Source: Candidatus Caenarcanales bacterium
Lineage (GTDB): Bacteria; Cyanobacteriota; Vampirovibrionia; Caenarcaniphilales; Caenarcanaceae
DNA: 16,509 nucleotides
Reading direction: 5' to 3'
Assembly: GCA_947489925.1 (NCBI GenBank)
Contig: CANLFK010000026.1
Location: forward strand, 1 to 16,509
Of this stretch, positions 8,909 to 15,961 are shown piece after piece; within the stretch, counting starts at the first letter, position 1, and every line of letters starts with the position of its first letter. The position numbers and the translations under genes were made by a program. Below the pieces are notes generated by a model. The model was not told the DNA's origin. It was given only the letters and a program-made list of their open reading frames with translations, and did no database searches.

Positions 8909-10906
8909 ATGGCTTCAGGTCAATTGCCACCAAATGTACAAGTACCCGAAATATTACTTAATCGTACTGTCCAAATTGCCATTGCCGCTTTTTTCGTAGT
9001 TCTCTTAATTGTGGGAATTGTACTTTTTATGGTCAATAAAGGTAAAGACTTGGGTCAATACAAGCCACTTTTAAAAGATTTAGACCAAGCTAGGGCTTTA
9101 GAAATTTCATCTCAGCTAAATTCAAAAGGCTTAAGCACCGAAGTTACTGCTGGTGAAACAGGAGGGGTAACAGTTTCTGTGCGTGATAAACAATTTGACC
9201 AAGCCGCCCTAGAAATGGCTAAAAGTGATTTGCTTTTAACTGATGATTTTAAACTTTTTGATAAAACTGACTGGGCCGCCTCTGACTATGAAAAAAGAAT
9301 TAAGTATATGCGAGCGGTGAGCGGTGAATTATCCAGAATGGTTAGCCGTATGTATGGCGTTCGTTGGGGAAAAGTGCATGTAACTATTCCACCTGAAAGA
9401 TTATTTACTTCTCGTTATATTAAAGATAAAACCTCAGCTAGTGTAATGCTTGAACTAGAACCAGAGCATAATTTAACTAGTTCTCAAGTTTCTAGTATTT
9501 TGAGCTTGGTTAGTGGTTATATACCCGAAATTGAGACTAGCCGTATTTCAATTACTGATACCAAAGGGCATATTTATTCAACCGCTTATAATGATGGCGA
9601 AAATACTGGTCTCAATAATACCTCTGGTCTGGCTGAATCTATGAATTTGAGCATACAAAAAAGAGTACAAGAATATTTAGATATTATGCTTGGTCTAGGC
9701 AAATCTAAAGTTGTGGTTAGTACTCGCTTGGTTTCTCAAAAGATGACACAAAATAAAACTGTTTTTTCAGATGGTGCAATTGGTAATCATGAATATTCAG
9801 AAGAAGCTTTAGGTGATGCCGCCAAAGGAAATGCTTATCGAGGAAATTTTGACCAAAGATATGCTGACCAAAATTATGGCTTAAGAAGAGGAAGCGGAAA
9901 TATGGAAGCTCCATCTCCCAGACCAGTAATTGGTTATCCGCAAAGTCAAGGCTATGAAATGGTTGATCCACGGCTAGAAAAAGATATGCCGCAAAATCGT
10001 AGTCTTCAACAGCAAGCTGGTATTAATAATTATAATGGTTATTCAAATCAATCTTCTAATCAGGGAATGATGAATAATATGAATAATACAAATACACAAG
10101 CCCCCGATAATAATTATTATACTTGTGCTGCTAATGATGAAGCTTGCAAGCGGAATTATCGCAGGCATAATTTTTCAATTCAAAGTTATCCAAGTTATGA
10201 ACAAACAATTGTTGAATCACCTTCTGGAACAGTACAAAAAATAAAAGTATCTGTTGTAATTGATAATCAAGGACTTAATATTTCGACACCTCAACTAAAA
10301 GCCGCTATTGCCGCCGCCGCAGACCCGAATATGCTGCCAGAAGATGTTGAAATTATTAATAAACCTTTGCCAATTCAGCCAGTTGAAAAAGAAAAGAAAA
10401 AAGGTTTTATGTTTTTTAAACCAGACGGCAAAGACTTGAGTTTTCCTTGGTGGGGCTGGCTTTTAATTATTATTGCTTGTTTTATTGTTTTGTTAATTGC
10501 TATTAATATTGGCAAAGCTTTATTTGGTGCTTTATTAGGTAAACCCAAAACTTTTAGAGATAGAATTCCTTTTTCTGGTAATAATAATGAGTCTTTTAAT
10601 CAAAATAATGTGGCAAGATCCGCTCCACCAACACAAACTAATTCACAAACTCAAAGACCAGCTCCACCAGTTCAAAAACAAAATGTTGAAGACGATATAC
10701 TTGATTTTGAAACAAATGCACCAACTCAGCCAACTAAAAATAATGATAATTTGCCCTTTGATTTAGAAGATGAATTTGCTATAAAAGGAGATGGAGACTT
10801 TAAAGTAGAAGCACCACCACAAACACAGCCCAGAGCAAATAATCCAGAAATTAAAAATAAAGCAAATACCAGACAAAGATCTAAAATAACAATTGAAGAT
10901 GAATAA
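8909..10906 (+). CDS. fliF: Flagellar MS-ring protein FliF, with unusual Asn/Gln-rich insert
   Basis: FliF forms the MS ring of the flagellar basal body in the inner membrane. The 665-residue protein has the family architecture: a membrane segment at about 22-42, a YscJ/FliF ring domain (about 48-225, including YMRAVSGELSRM and KVHVTIPPERLF), a FliF C-terminal periplasmic domain (about 245-485), and a second membrane segment at about 514-536. Two features are odd. Residues about 290-425 form a low-complexity insert rich in Asn, Gln, Tyr and Met with a Cys pair (Cys406, Cys413), where most FliF proteins have a short loop. The cytoplasmic tail (545-665) is Pro/Gln/Asn-rich with acidic patches and ends SKITIEDE; I cannot align a standard FliG-binding helix to it. 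No fliG, fliH or fliI follows: the next gene is rfbC on the other strand with no gap. Length and the second membrane segment argue against a type III secretion SctJ protein. Confidence 0.93.
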   Translation: MASGQLPPNVQVPEILLNRTVQIAIAAFFVVLLIVGIVLFMVNKGKDLGQYKPLLKDLDQARALEISSQLNSKGLSTEVTAGETGGVTVSVRDKQFDQAALEMAKSDLLLTDDFKLFDKTDWAASDYEKRIKYMRAVSGELSRMVSRMYGVRWGKVHVTIPPERLFTSRYIKDKTSASVMLELEPEHNLTSSQVSSILSLVSGYIPEIETSRISITDTKGHIYSTAYNDGENTGLNNTSGLAESMNLSIQKRVQEYLDIMLGLGKSKVVVSTRLVSQKMTQNKTVFSDGAIGNHEYSEEALGDAAKGNAYRGNFDQRYADQNYGLRRGSGNMEAPSPRPVIGYPQSQGYEMVDPRLEKDMPQNRSLQQQAGINNYNGYSNQSSNQGMMNNMNNTNTQAPDNNYYTCAANDEACKRNYRRHNFSIQSYPSYEQTIVESPSGTVQKIKVSVVIDNQGLNISTPQLKAAIAAAADPNMLPEDVEIINKPLPIQPVEKEKKKGFMFFKPDGKDLSFPWWGWLLIIIACFIVLLIAINIGKALFGALLGKPKTFRDRIPFSGNNNESFNQNNVARSAPPTQTNSQTQRPAPPVQKQNVEDDILDFETNAPTQPTKNNDNLPFDLEDEFAIKGDGDFKVEAPPQTQPRANNPEIKNKANTRQRSKITIEDE

Positions 10907-11482
10907 TTAAGAACTTTTATTAAGACTTTGAAAATCTACAAAAGAAATACCTTTTTGATCCTTTCCAGAAACAATAGGTGAATTAGATTCAATCAGATTT
11001 AAAGGCCAATTAATATTTAAGTCTTTATCATTCCATTGCAAGCTTCTTTCATATTCGGGATAATAAAATTCATCACATTTATACATAATAAGGGCTGTTT
11101 CACTTAAGACCAAAAAACCGTGTGCAAATCCTGCTGGAATATAAAATTGTTTTTTGTTTTCGTCTGACAAAATTTCAGAATGCCATTGTCCATATGTTTT
11201 AGATTTTGGCCTTAAATCAACAGCCACATCGTATATTTCACCTTGTAAAGCATTAACTAATTTGGCTTGTGGCTTAAGTGATTGACAATGCAAACCACGC
11301 AAAACTCCTTTTGATGAAAATGAAATATTATCTTGCACGAATTTATCATTAATTTGATATTCTTCATTGCTTGTATAGTTTTTTAAATTCCAAGATTCAA
11401 AAAAATAGCCTCTCTCATCTGAAAAACTTTTAGGTTCTACAATTAATAATCCATCAATTGGCAGTTTGTTTACTTTTAACAT
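10907..11482 (-). CDS. rfbC: dTDP-4-dehydrorhamnose 3,5-epimerase
   Basis: This enzyme (RmlC) epimerises dTDP-4-keto-6-deoxyglucose at C3 and C5, the third step to dTDP-L-rhamnose for surface polysaccharide. The 191 residues form the expected cupin fold. Conserved stretches are DERGYFFE (22-29), VLRGLHCQ with catalytic His65, GEIYDVAVDLR (81-91), IPAGFAHGF (115-123) and MYKC with the proposed catalytic Tyr134. Asp175 aligns with the catalytic-dyad aspartate. It starts five bases after the rfbA stop codon and is surely co-transcribed with it. Its stop codon directly abuts the stop of convergent fliF. rfbB and rfbD are not in the window. Confidence 0.96.
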   Translation of the reverse strand: MLKVNKLPIDGLLIVEPKSFSDERGYFFESWNLKNYTSNEEYQINDKFVQDNISFSSKGVLRGLHCQSLKPQAKLVNALQGEIYDVAVDLRPKSKTYGQWHSEILSDENKKQFYIPAGFAHGFLVLSETALIMYKCDEFYYPEYERSLQWNDKDLNINWPLNLIESNSPIVSGKDQKGISFVDFQSLNKSS

Positions 11483-11487
11483 ATTAT

Positions 11488-12390
11488 TTATTTTTCTAAA
11501 TTTTCAATAAATACTTTCAAATATTTACCATATTCACTCTTTTTTAGCTTTTCAGCTTGCATCATAATTTGTTTTTCATTAATCCATTTATTTTTATAAG
11601 CAATTTCTTCTAAGCAAGCCACTTTTATACCTTGTCTTTCTTCAATTGTTTGTATAAAGTTACCAGCTTGTAATAATGATTCATGAGTACCAGTATCCAA
11701 CCACGCCGAGCCACTTCCAATTAATTCAACATTTAGTTTTTTACTTTGCAAATAAATATTATTAATATCTGTTATTTCCAATTCTCCTCTGGCTGATGGT
11801 TTTACTTGTTTGGCAATATTAGTAATATTTTGATCATAAAAATAAAGACCAACTACCGCATAATTAGACTTTGGCTTAATTGGCTTCTCTTCGATTGAAA
11901 TGACTTTTCCAGCTTTATTAAATTCAACTACTCCATATCTTTCTGGATCTTTAACCCGATAACCAAAAATAGTAGATCCTTCAACCTGAGAGCTGGCTTT
12001 TAATAAGGTTTCTTCTAGCCCTTGTCCATAAAATAAATTATCACCAAGTATTAAACAAGCTGATTTACCATTCAAAAAATTTTCACCAATAAGAAAAGCT
12101 TGGGCTAAACCTTCTGGATTAGGTTGTTCTGCATAAGTTAATTCAATTCCAATTTGAGAACCATCTCCGAGTAATCGTTTAAAACTAGGTAAATCATGCG
12201 GAGTTGAAATAATTAAAATTTCTCTGATATTAGCTTGCATAAGCGTACACAAAGGATAAAAAATCATTGGCTTATCATAAATTGGCAATAATTGTTTACT
12301 AATAGCCTGCGTAATCGGATATAAACGAGTACCACTACCACCAGCCAAAATAATACCTTTGCGAGAATTAGAATTATTAGTTTTGCTCAC
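11488..12390 (-). CDS. rfbA: Glucose-1-phosphate thymidylyltransferase
   Basis: This cytoplasmic nucleotidyltransferase (RmlA) joins dTTP and glucose-1-phosphate to give dTDP-glucose, the entry step of dTDP-rhamnose synthesis. The 300 residues are slightly longer than the usual ~290. The nucleotide-binding signature GGSGTRLYP lies at 17-25, followed by SKQLLPIYDKPMI (30-42), the metal-site ILGDNLFYG near residue 113, and VEFN...IEEKP near 160-175. The start is GTG, directly preceded in frame by a TAA stop; it adds about ten residues (SKTNNSNSRK) before the usual KGIILAGG start. It is the first gene of a two-gene unit with rfbC, five bases away. Confidence 0.96.
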   Translation of the reverse strand: MSKTNNSNSRKGIILAGGSGTRLYPITQAISKQLLPIYDKPMIFYPLCTLMQANIREILIISTPHDLPSFKRLLGDGSQIGIELTYAEQPNPEGLAQAFLIGENFLNGKSACLILGDNLFYGQGLEETLLKASSQVEGSTIFGYRVKDPERYGVVEFNKAGKVISIEEKPIKPKSNYAVVGLYFYDQNITNIAKQVKPSARGELEITDINNIYLQSKKLNVELIGSGSAWLDTGTHESLLQAGNFIQTIEERQGIKVACLEEIAYKNKWINEKQIMMQAEKLKKSEYGKYLKVFIENLEK

Positions 12391-12426
12391 TTAACTTACT
12401 GCTTATGATTTTTGTATTCTTTAAAG

Positions 12427-12455
12427 AGTATAACTATAACCCTAGAATTAATAAA
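12427..12455 (-). promoter_or_regulatory. Candidate promoter of rfbA-rfbC
   Basis: On the minus strand a TATACT -10 hexamer (12432-12427) is preceded 17 bases upstream by TTTATT (12455-12450). It lies about 37 bases before the rfbA GTG. The -35 match is weak. Confidence 0.3.
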
Positions 12456-12460
12456 ACTAT

Positions 12461-12706
12461 TTAATTAGTTTCAGGCTCTTTATTAAAACTATTTTTCCAG
12501 TCAGAAATCATCTTTCCAGCCCATGTTAGAACTCCGCCTCCTGAAAATAATACTGATCCAGTTGAATTTCTTATAAATCTATCTTCAGGGCTTTCAAATG
12601 TTGTTGTTTGTGTTGGTTCTTTAGTTTTTGCTGGTGTAGTAGTTTGAGGGCTAGTTGGTGGTTTTAATTCAATGGGTTTAATTGGTGTTATAGCAATTCT
12701 TGTAAT
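12461..12706 (-). pseudogene. 81-codon open frame without a usual start; remnant or atypically initiated small gene
   Basis: Between the in-frame stop at 12707-12709 and the TAA at 12461-12463 lie 81 open codons with no ATG, GTG or TTG until a Met about 20 codons from the end. The translation looks protein-like: a Pro/Thr-rich N-terminal part (PPTSPQTTTPAKTKEPTQTT) then FESPEDRFIRN, a glycine turn (FSGGGVL) and a C-terminal WAGKMISDWKNSF. It could be a gene whose 5' end has decayed, a small gene started at ATT, or chance. Like the next small gene it is on the minus strand and Thr/Pro-rich near the N-terminus, but I see no alignable similarity. Apart from this frame, the stretch 12397-12816 holds only the rfbA upstream region and an inverted repeat. 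Confidence 0.35.
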
Positions 12707-12793
12707 TTAATAATCAGTAAATAAAATTTCTTTTTTGAATTAAGAACTAAAGCTATATTCACTGCTAATTACTTTTATTTCAGAATTGCTATA
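12689..12793. repeat. 12-bp perfect inverted repeat around an 81-bp AT-rich spacer
   Basis: TATAGCAATTCT at 12689-12700 is the exact reverse complement of 12782-12793. The arms flank 81 bases that contain no gene. The left arm lies inside the start-less open frame. It could be the scar of a small mobile element or chance in AT-rich DNA. Confidence 0.4.
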
Positions 12794-12816
12794 GTCATAA
12801 AGTTTTAGGTTTATAA

Positions 12817-13065
12817 TTATTGTCCAAGAACTCTTCCTAAACCACCAGCAAAGCCTGTAATCAATGGCTGTACTGGATTACTGAAACTACTTAGATCCGA
12901 CTGTATCGCATCTCTTGCACCATAAAAAAACTTCTTTGCTGCATTATCCTCTGGAGCTGTTTCAAGCAATTTGCTGTTCCTCTCTTGTCCAGCTTTTAAT
13001 CTAGAACCGAAAGACTCTTGAGTAATGGGAGTTGTTGGAGCTTGGCCATTTTGAACGGTTGTCAT
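12817..13065 (-). CDS. Unrecognised 82-residue small protein
   Basis: I do not recognise this protein. It begins MTTVQNGQAPTTPITQESF, continues with a charged, probably helical middle (SRLKAGQERNSKLLETAPEDNAAKKFF, about 21-47) and ends in a glycine-rich hydrophobic tail (LITGFAGGLGRVLGQ). There is no signal peptide or clear membrane segment, although the tail could pack against a membrane or be an export signal. Support for its being real: it is the only start in the window with a clear Shine-Dalgarno, the start is the first ATG, and the composition is not low-complexity. It is divergent from mutM and shares an 86-base intergenic region with it. Function unknown. Confidence 0.6.
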   Translation of the reverse strand: MTTVQNGQAPTTPITQESFGSRLKAGQERNSKLLETAPEDNAAKKFFYGARDAIQSDLSSFSNPVQPLITGFAGGLGRVLGQ

Positions 13066-13073
13066 ATTTTTTA

Positions 13074-13078
13074 TCCTT
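13074..13078 (-). promoter_or_regulatory. Shine-Dalgarno site of the 82-residue protein
   Basis: The minus strand reads AAGGA, then eight A/T bases, then the ATG at 13065. It supports this start and stands out because the other genes in the window lack such a site. Confidence 0.6.
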
Positions 13079-13099
13079 TTTTGACTTTATATAATCATC

Positions 13100-13128
13100 T
13101 TGACATATAATAATTAGTTGATTATTAA
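13100..13128 (+). promoter_or_regulatory. Sigma-70 promoter of mutM
   Basis: A perfect TTGACA (13100-13105), a 17-base spacer and TATTAA (13123-13128) form the best promoter in the window. Transcription should start near 13135, leaving a leader of under 20 bases before the mutM ATG at 13152. It overlaps the upstream region of the divergent small gene, so the two may interfere. Confidence 0.65.
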
Positions 13129-13151
13129 AGCTGAATTATACTTAAATTAAA

Positions 13152-13982
13152 ATGCCAGAATTACCTGAAGTAGAAACTGTAAGAAGTGGCTTAGAGAAAA
13201 AAATTATAAATTGCAAAATTGAAGAAGTTAAAGTTTTGCGTGAAAAGACTTTGAGCAATATTTCGGTTAAAGAGTTTTGTGAAAAATTAAAAGGTCAAAC
13301 ATTTAGTGAAATAAAAAGAAAAGCTAAAAATTTGTTTCTGGAAATGAAAAGCGGCTTGGTAATTGGTGTGCATTTAAAAATGTCGGGTGCTTTTTTGATT
13401 CAGCCAGCAAATGAAGAAATACCAAAACATACACATATAATTTTTGTTTTAGATAATAATTTGGAATTAAGGTTTAAAGACTTAAGAGCTTTTGGTCGGA
13501 TGAATTTATTTTCCTCTTGGCAAGAAGCAATTAGCACAGCCTCAATTATCAAGCTTGCTCCAGAACCTATTTCTAAAAATTTTTCTTTGGATTATTTTAA
13601 ACAAGCTTTGCAAAAGTATAAAAGTCCAATTAAGCCTCTCTTGCTGGAGCAAAGTAAAATTGTTTCGGGTATTGGTAATATTTATGCAGATGAGTCTTTG
13701 TTTTTAAGTGGTATTCAGCCTACTCGCATGGCGAACTCTATCAATGAAACCGAAGCCGAAAAATTATATAAAGCTCTTAAAACAGTAATTATTAATTCGA
13801 TAAAAGTTGGTGGTACTTCAATCCGAGATTATGTAGACACAGATGGGCAATTAGGTAATTATGCTTTGCAATTAAATGTTTATGGTCGAAAAAAACAAAA
13901 ATGTTTAGTTTGTGAAAGCCCAATTCAATTTATAAAATTAGGTCAAAGAGGTACTCATTTTTGTTCAAATTGTCAAACATAA
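13152..13982 (+). CDS. mutM: Formamidopyrimidine-DNA glycosylase (Fpg/MutM)
   Basis: This enzyme removes oxidised purines such as 8-oxoguanine from DNA and nicks the abasic site. At 276 residues it is of usual length. The N-terminal PELPEVE supplies catalytic Pro2 and Glu3; Lys59 (RKAKNL) matches the conserved E. coli lysine. The void-filling residues are Met77, Arg112 and Phe114. The helix-two-turn-helix with GIGNIYADE spans about 150-215. The zinc finger is Cys251-x2-Cys254-x16-Cys271-x2-Cys274, with the loop arginine Arg266 between. All key residues are present, so it should be active. It has its own promoter, no Shine-Dalgarno, and ends 11 bases from the end of convergent yifB. Confidence 0.97.
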   Translation: MPELPEVETVRSGLEKKIINCKIEEVKVLREKTLSNISVKEFCEKLKGQTFSEIKRKAKNLFLEMKSGLVIGVHLKMSGAFLIQPANEEIPKHTHIIFVLDNNLELRFKDLRAFGRMNLFSSWQEAISTASIIKLAPEPISKNFSLDYFKQALQKYKSPIKPLLLEQSKIVSGIGNIYADESLFLSGIQPTRMANSINETEAEKLYKALKTVIINSIKVGGTSIRDYVDTDGQLGNYALQLNVYGRKKQKCLVCESPIQFIKLGQRGTHFCSNCQT

Positions 13983-13993
13983 ACAAATTATTT

Positions 13994-15508
13994 TTAAATC
14001 AAGCTCTCTTGGCTGACTCGATATTGAATAGCCTCGGCAATATGTTCTTCTTCAATCAATTCACTTTCTGATAAATCTGCAATAGTGCGAGAAACTCTTA
14101 AGACATGATCATAAGTTCTACCAGTCAAAGATAAACTAACAGTCGCATTACGCAATAAAACTGAAGCATTTTCGGTAAAATTACAAAATTGTTTTATATC
14201 TTCAGGTCTCATCGAAGCATTATTTAAGCCAATTTGAATATTACGAAATCGCTTTTCCTGAATTTCCCAAGCTCTAATAACTCGTTCTCGTATATTTTGA
14301 GAACCTTCTTGCTTTTGTGGATCAAAGTCCATTAATTCATCTGGCTTTAAAGGTGGAACCCAAACAATAAGTCCAAACCTGTCCCAAAGCGGAGCAGACA
14401 AAATTAATCGCTTTTTTGAATTTTTGGTATTTGTGCCAGTATAAGGATTACAAGCCCCAATTAATAAAAACCGTGATGGATATTTCACCGAAAGCCTAGC
14501 CCTCGAAATAATAACTTCCCCAGATTCAATCGGTTGTCTAAGATTATCAAGAGTTCTTTTATCAAATTCAGCTAATTCATCTAAAAATAAAACCCCATGA
14601 TGAGCCAAGCTAACTTCACCCGGCTTAGGATTACTGCCACCACCAATTAAACCAGCTCCCGAAATTGAATGATGAGGCGATCGAAAAGGTCTATCTTTAA
14701 TGACTGATTTGCCGCTACCCTGTAATAAGCCAGCCACACTATAAATTTTAGTTACTTCTAAGGCTAATTCTTTATTCAAAGGTGGCAAAATAGAAGGTAA
14801 ACATTGGGCTAGCATAGACTTTCCACCACCCGGTTCGCCAACAAATAATAAATTATGCCCACCAGCAGCAGCAATTTCTAAGGCTCTCTTGGCTTGATAT
14901 TGACCTTTAACATAACGCAAGTCTTGTCCTCGAAATTCCATTGAATTATCTGAAGTGAATTCTTGTTGCGGAATTAAATATTTATTTAAAGCTTCTGGTT
15001 TTTCGGTGGAATTTAATATTTCAACTACTTCAATCAATGAATCAGCCGCATAAACATTAATTCCTTCAATCAAGGCGGCTTCGTAACCATTTTCTTTTGG
15101 GACAATTATATTTGTAACTTTATTTTCTTTGGCGGCCGCCGCTATTGGCAAAACTCCGCTACAAGGTTTTAATTTACCATTTAAAGATAATTCGCCAATT
15201 AACCAAAAATCTTTAACTTCTTTTAGCTGACCAGATGAACATAAAATACCAATTGCAATCGGCAAATCAAAATAAGAACCTTCTTTTCGCAAGTCTGCGG
15301 GAGCCATATTTACAATAATTCGTCCGAGCGGAATTTCAAAATTACTAGCTTTTAAAGCGGCTCTCACTCTTTCACGAGATTCATTAATCGAAGCGTCTGG
15401 TAAGCCAACAATTAGCATTTGAGGCATTCCACGAGAAATATCAATTTCAACTGATACTGGACAAGCATTAATACCAATTAAAGCCCCAGAGGAAATATGT
15501 GCAAACAT
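13994..15508 (-). CDS. yifB: YifB/ComM family Mg chelatase-like AAA+ ATPase
   Basis: The 504-residue protein belongs to the YifB/ComM family. In naturally competent bacteria ComM is a helicase that drives branch migration during integration of transformed DNA; in other species the role is unclear. A Lon-like ChlI domain covers about 20-165. The AAA+ module has Walker A GEPGGGKS (224-231), Walker B GVLFLDELAEF (305-315), sensor-1 Asn354 and Arg377, and a C-terminal Mg-chelatase domain with RTYDHVLRVSRTIADL (464-479). The segment after sensor 1 is unusual: GACNPYTGTNTKNSKKR replaces the longer, often Cys-containing NPCPCG-type loop, and LSGPLLDR reads LSAPLWDR. The ATG at 15508 gives a typical start but has no Shine-Dalgarno. 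Codons 3-20 are duplicated exactly at the right edge of the window. Confidence 0.95.
   Translation of the reverse strand: MFAHISSGALIGINACPVSVEIDISRGMPQMLIVGLPDASINESRERVRAALKASNFEIPLGRIIVNMAPADLRKEGSYFDLPIAIGILCSSGQLKEVKDFWLIGELSLNGKLKPCSGVLPIAAAAKENKVTNIIVPKENGYEAALIEGINVYAADSLIEVVEILNSTEKPEALNKYLIPQQEFTSDNSMEFRGQDLRYVKGQYQAKRALEIAAAGGHNLLFVGEPGGGKSMLAQCLPSILPPLNKELALEVTKIYSVAGLLQGSGKSVIKDRPFRSPHHSISGAGLIGGGSNPKPGEVSLAHHGVLFLDELAEFDKRTLDNLRQPIESGEVIISRARLSVKYPSRFLLIGACNPYTGTNTKNSKKRLILSAPLWDRFGLIVWVPPLKPDELMDFDPQKQEGSQNIRERVIRAWEIQEKRFRNIQIGLNNASMRPEDIKQFCNFTENASVLLRNATVSLSLTGRTYDHVLRVSRTIADLSESELIEEEHIAEAIQYRVSQESLI
15448..15501. repeat. 54-bp direct repeat, copy 1 (inside the 5' end of yifB)
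   Basis: These 54 bases, spanning yifB codons 3-20, recur exactly at 16456-16509. The base just before each copy differs (t versus a). This is the intact yifB copy. Confidence 0.95.
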
Positions 15509-15766
15509 TAAAAATTAAGAAAAAATTAAAAATTAATTATAAATTATAATAAAAGAAAAAACTATCAAATAAAGATTTAATTCATTCTTTTGTCTTGAGA
15601 CTCCACAAATTCAAAAATTTCATGTCTATATGTTTAGCGAAGCTTGCTGAGAAATTCTGAAACTTGCTCTCTTACTTTTAAGTACTCCATTTGGGATTCT
15701 ATCGCTTAATAAGCTAACTGAAATTATATTTTCTTAGCTTGATTTGTTTAAGTTGTACTTTTGCAT
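15509..15766. other. AT-rich intergenic region upstream of yifB
   Basis: No gene is supported here. Next to yifB the sequence is almost pure A/T. A 7-bp inverted repeat (AAGCTAA at 15711-15717, TTAGCTT at 15734-15740) has no T-run on either side, so I do not call it a terminator. No tRNA-like cloverleaf is visible. Confidence 0.5.
15536..15568 (-). promoter_or_regulatory. Candidate yifB promoter region
   Basis: The minus strand has TTGATA (15568-15563) followed by two TATAAT hexamers (15548-15543 and 15541-15536). The gaps to the first hexamer are 14 and 21 bases, neither ideal, so the exact promoter is unclear. The hexamers lie about 30-40 bases before the yifB ATG. Confidence 0.35.
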
Positions 15767-15785
15767 TTAGCCAAAATGGTAGCCA

Positions 15786-15961
15786 GTAAATTTTGTTCTA
15801 AGATAAACCAAAAAAAAATTGAAGAACCAGATGGCGGGAACAAGAAAAAATGTCGCTACTTTCAGAAGAGCATGTAAATTTTGTTCTAAGATAAACCAAA
15901 AAAAGATTGAAGAACCAGATGCTGGGAACAAGAAAAAATGTCGCCACTTCCAGAAGAGCAT
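15786..15961. repeat. 88-bp tandem duplication (two copies)
   Basis: Copy A is 15786-15873 and copy B is 15874-15961, directly adjacent with no indels. They differ at five positions (about 94% identical). Because 88 is not a multiple of three, the duplication shifts the frame of the gene it lies in. Read in the gene's original frame both copies encode nearly the same membrane segment (VATFFLVP[S/A]IWFFN), so both diverged from coding sequence. Confidence 0.95.

Noticed and set aside
14671..14685. A HIP1-like GCGATCG in yifB as evidence for cyanobacterial ancestry
   Set aside because: It is a single seven-base match and falls short of the full GCGATCGC octamer; no weight can be placed on it.
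15711..15740. 7-bp inverted repeat as an intrinsic terminator
   Set aside because: The stem is short and AT-rich and no run of T follows on either strand.
15786..15961. Possible CRISPR-like or intergenic repeat array
   Set aside because: There are only two directly adjacent 88-bp copies without spacers, and both are coding-derived.
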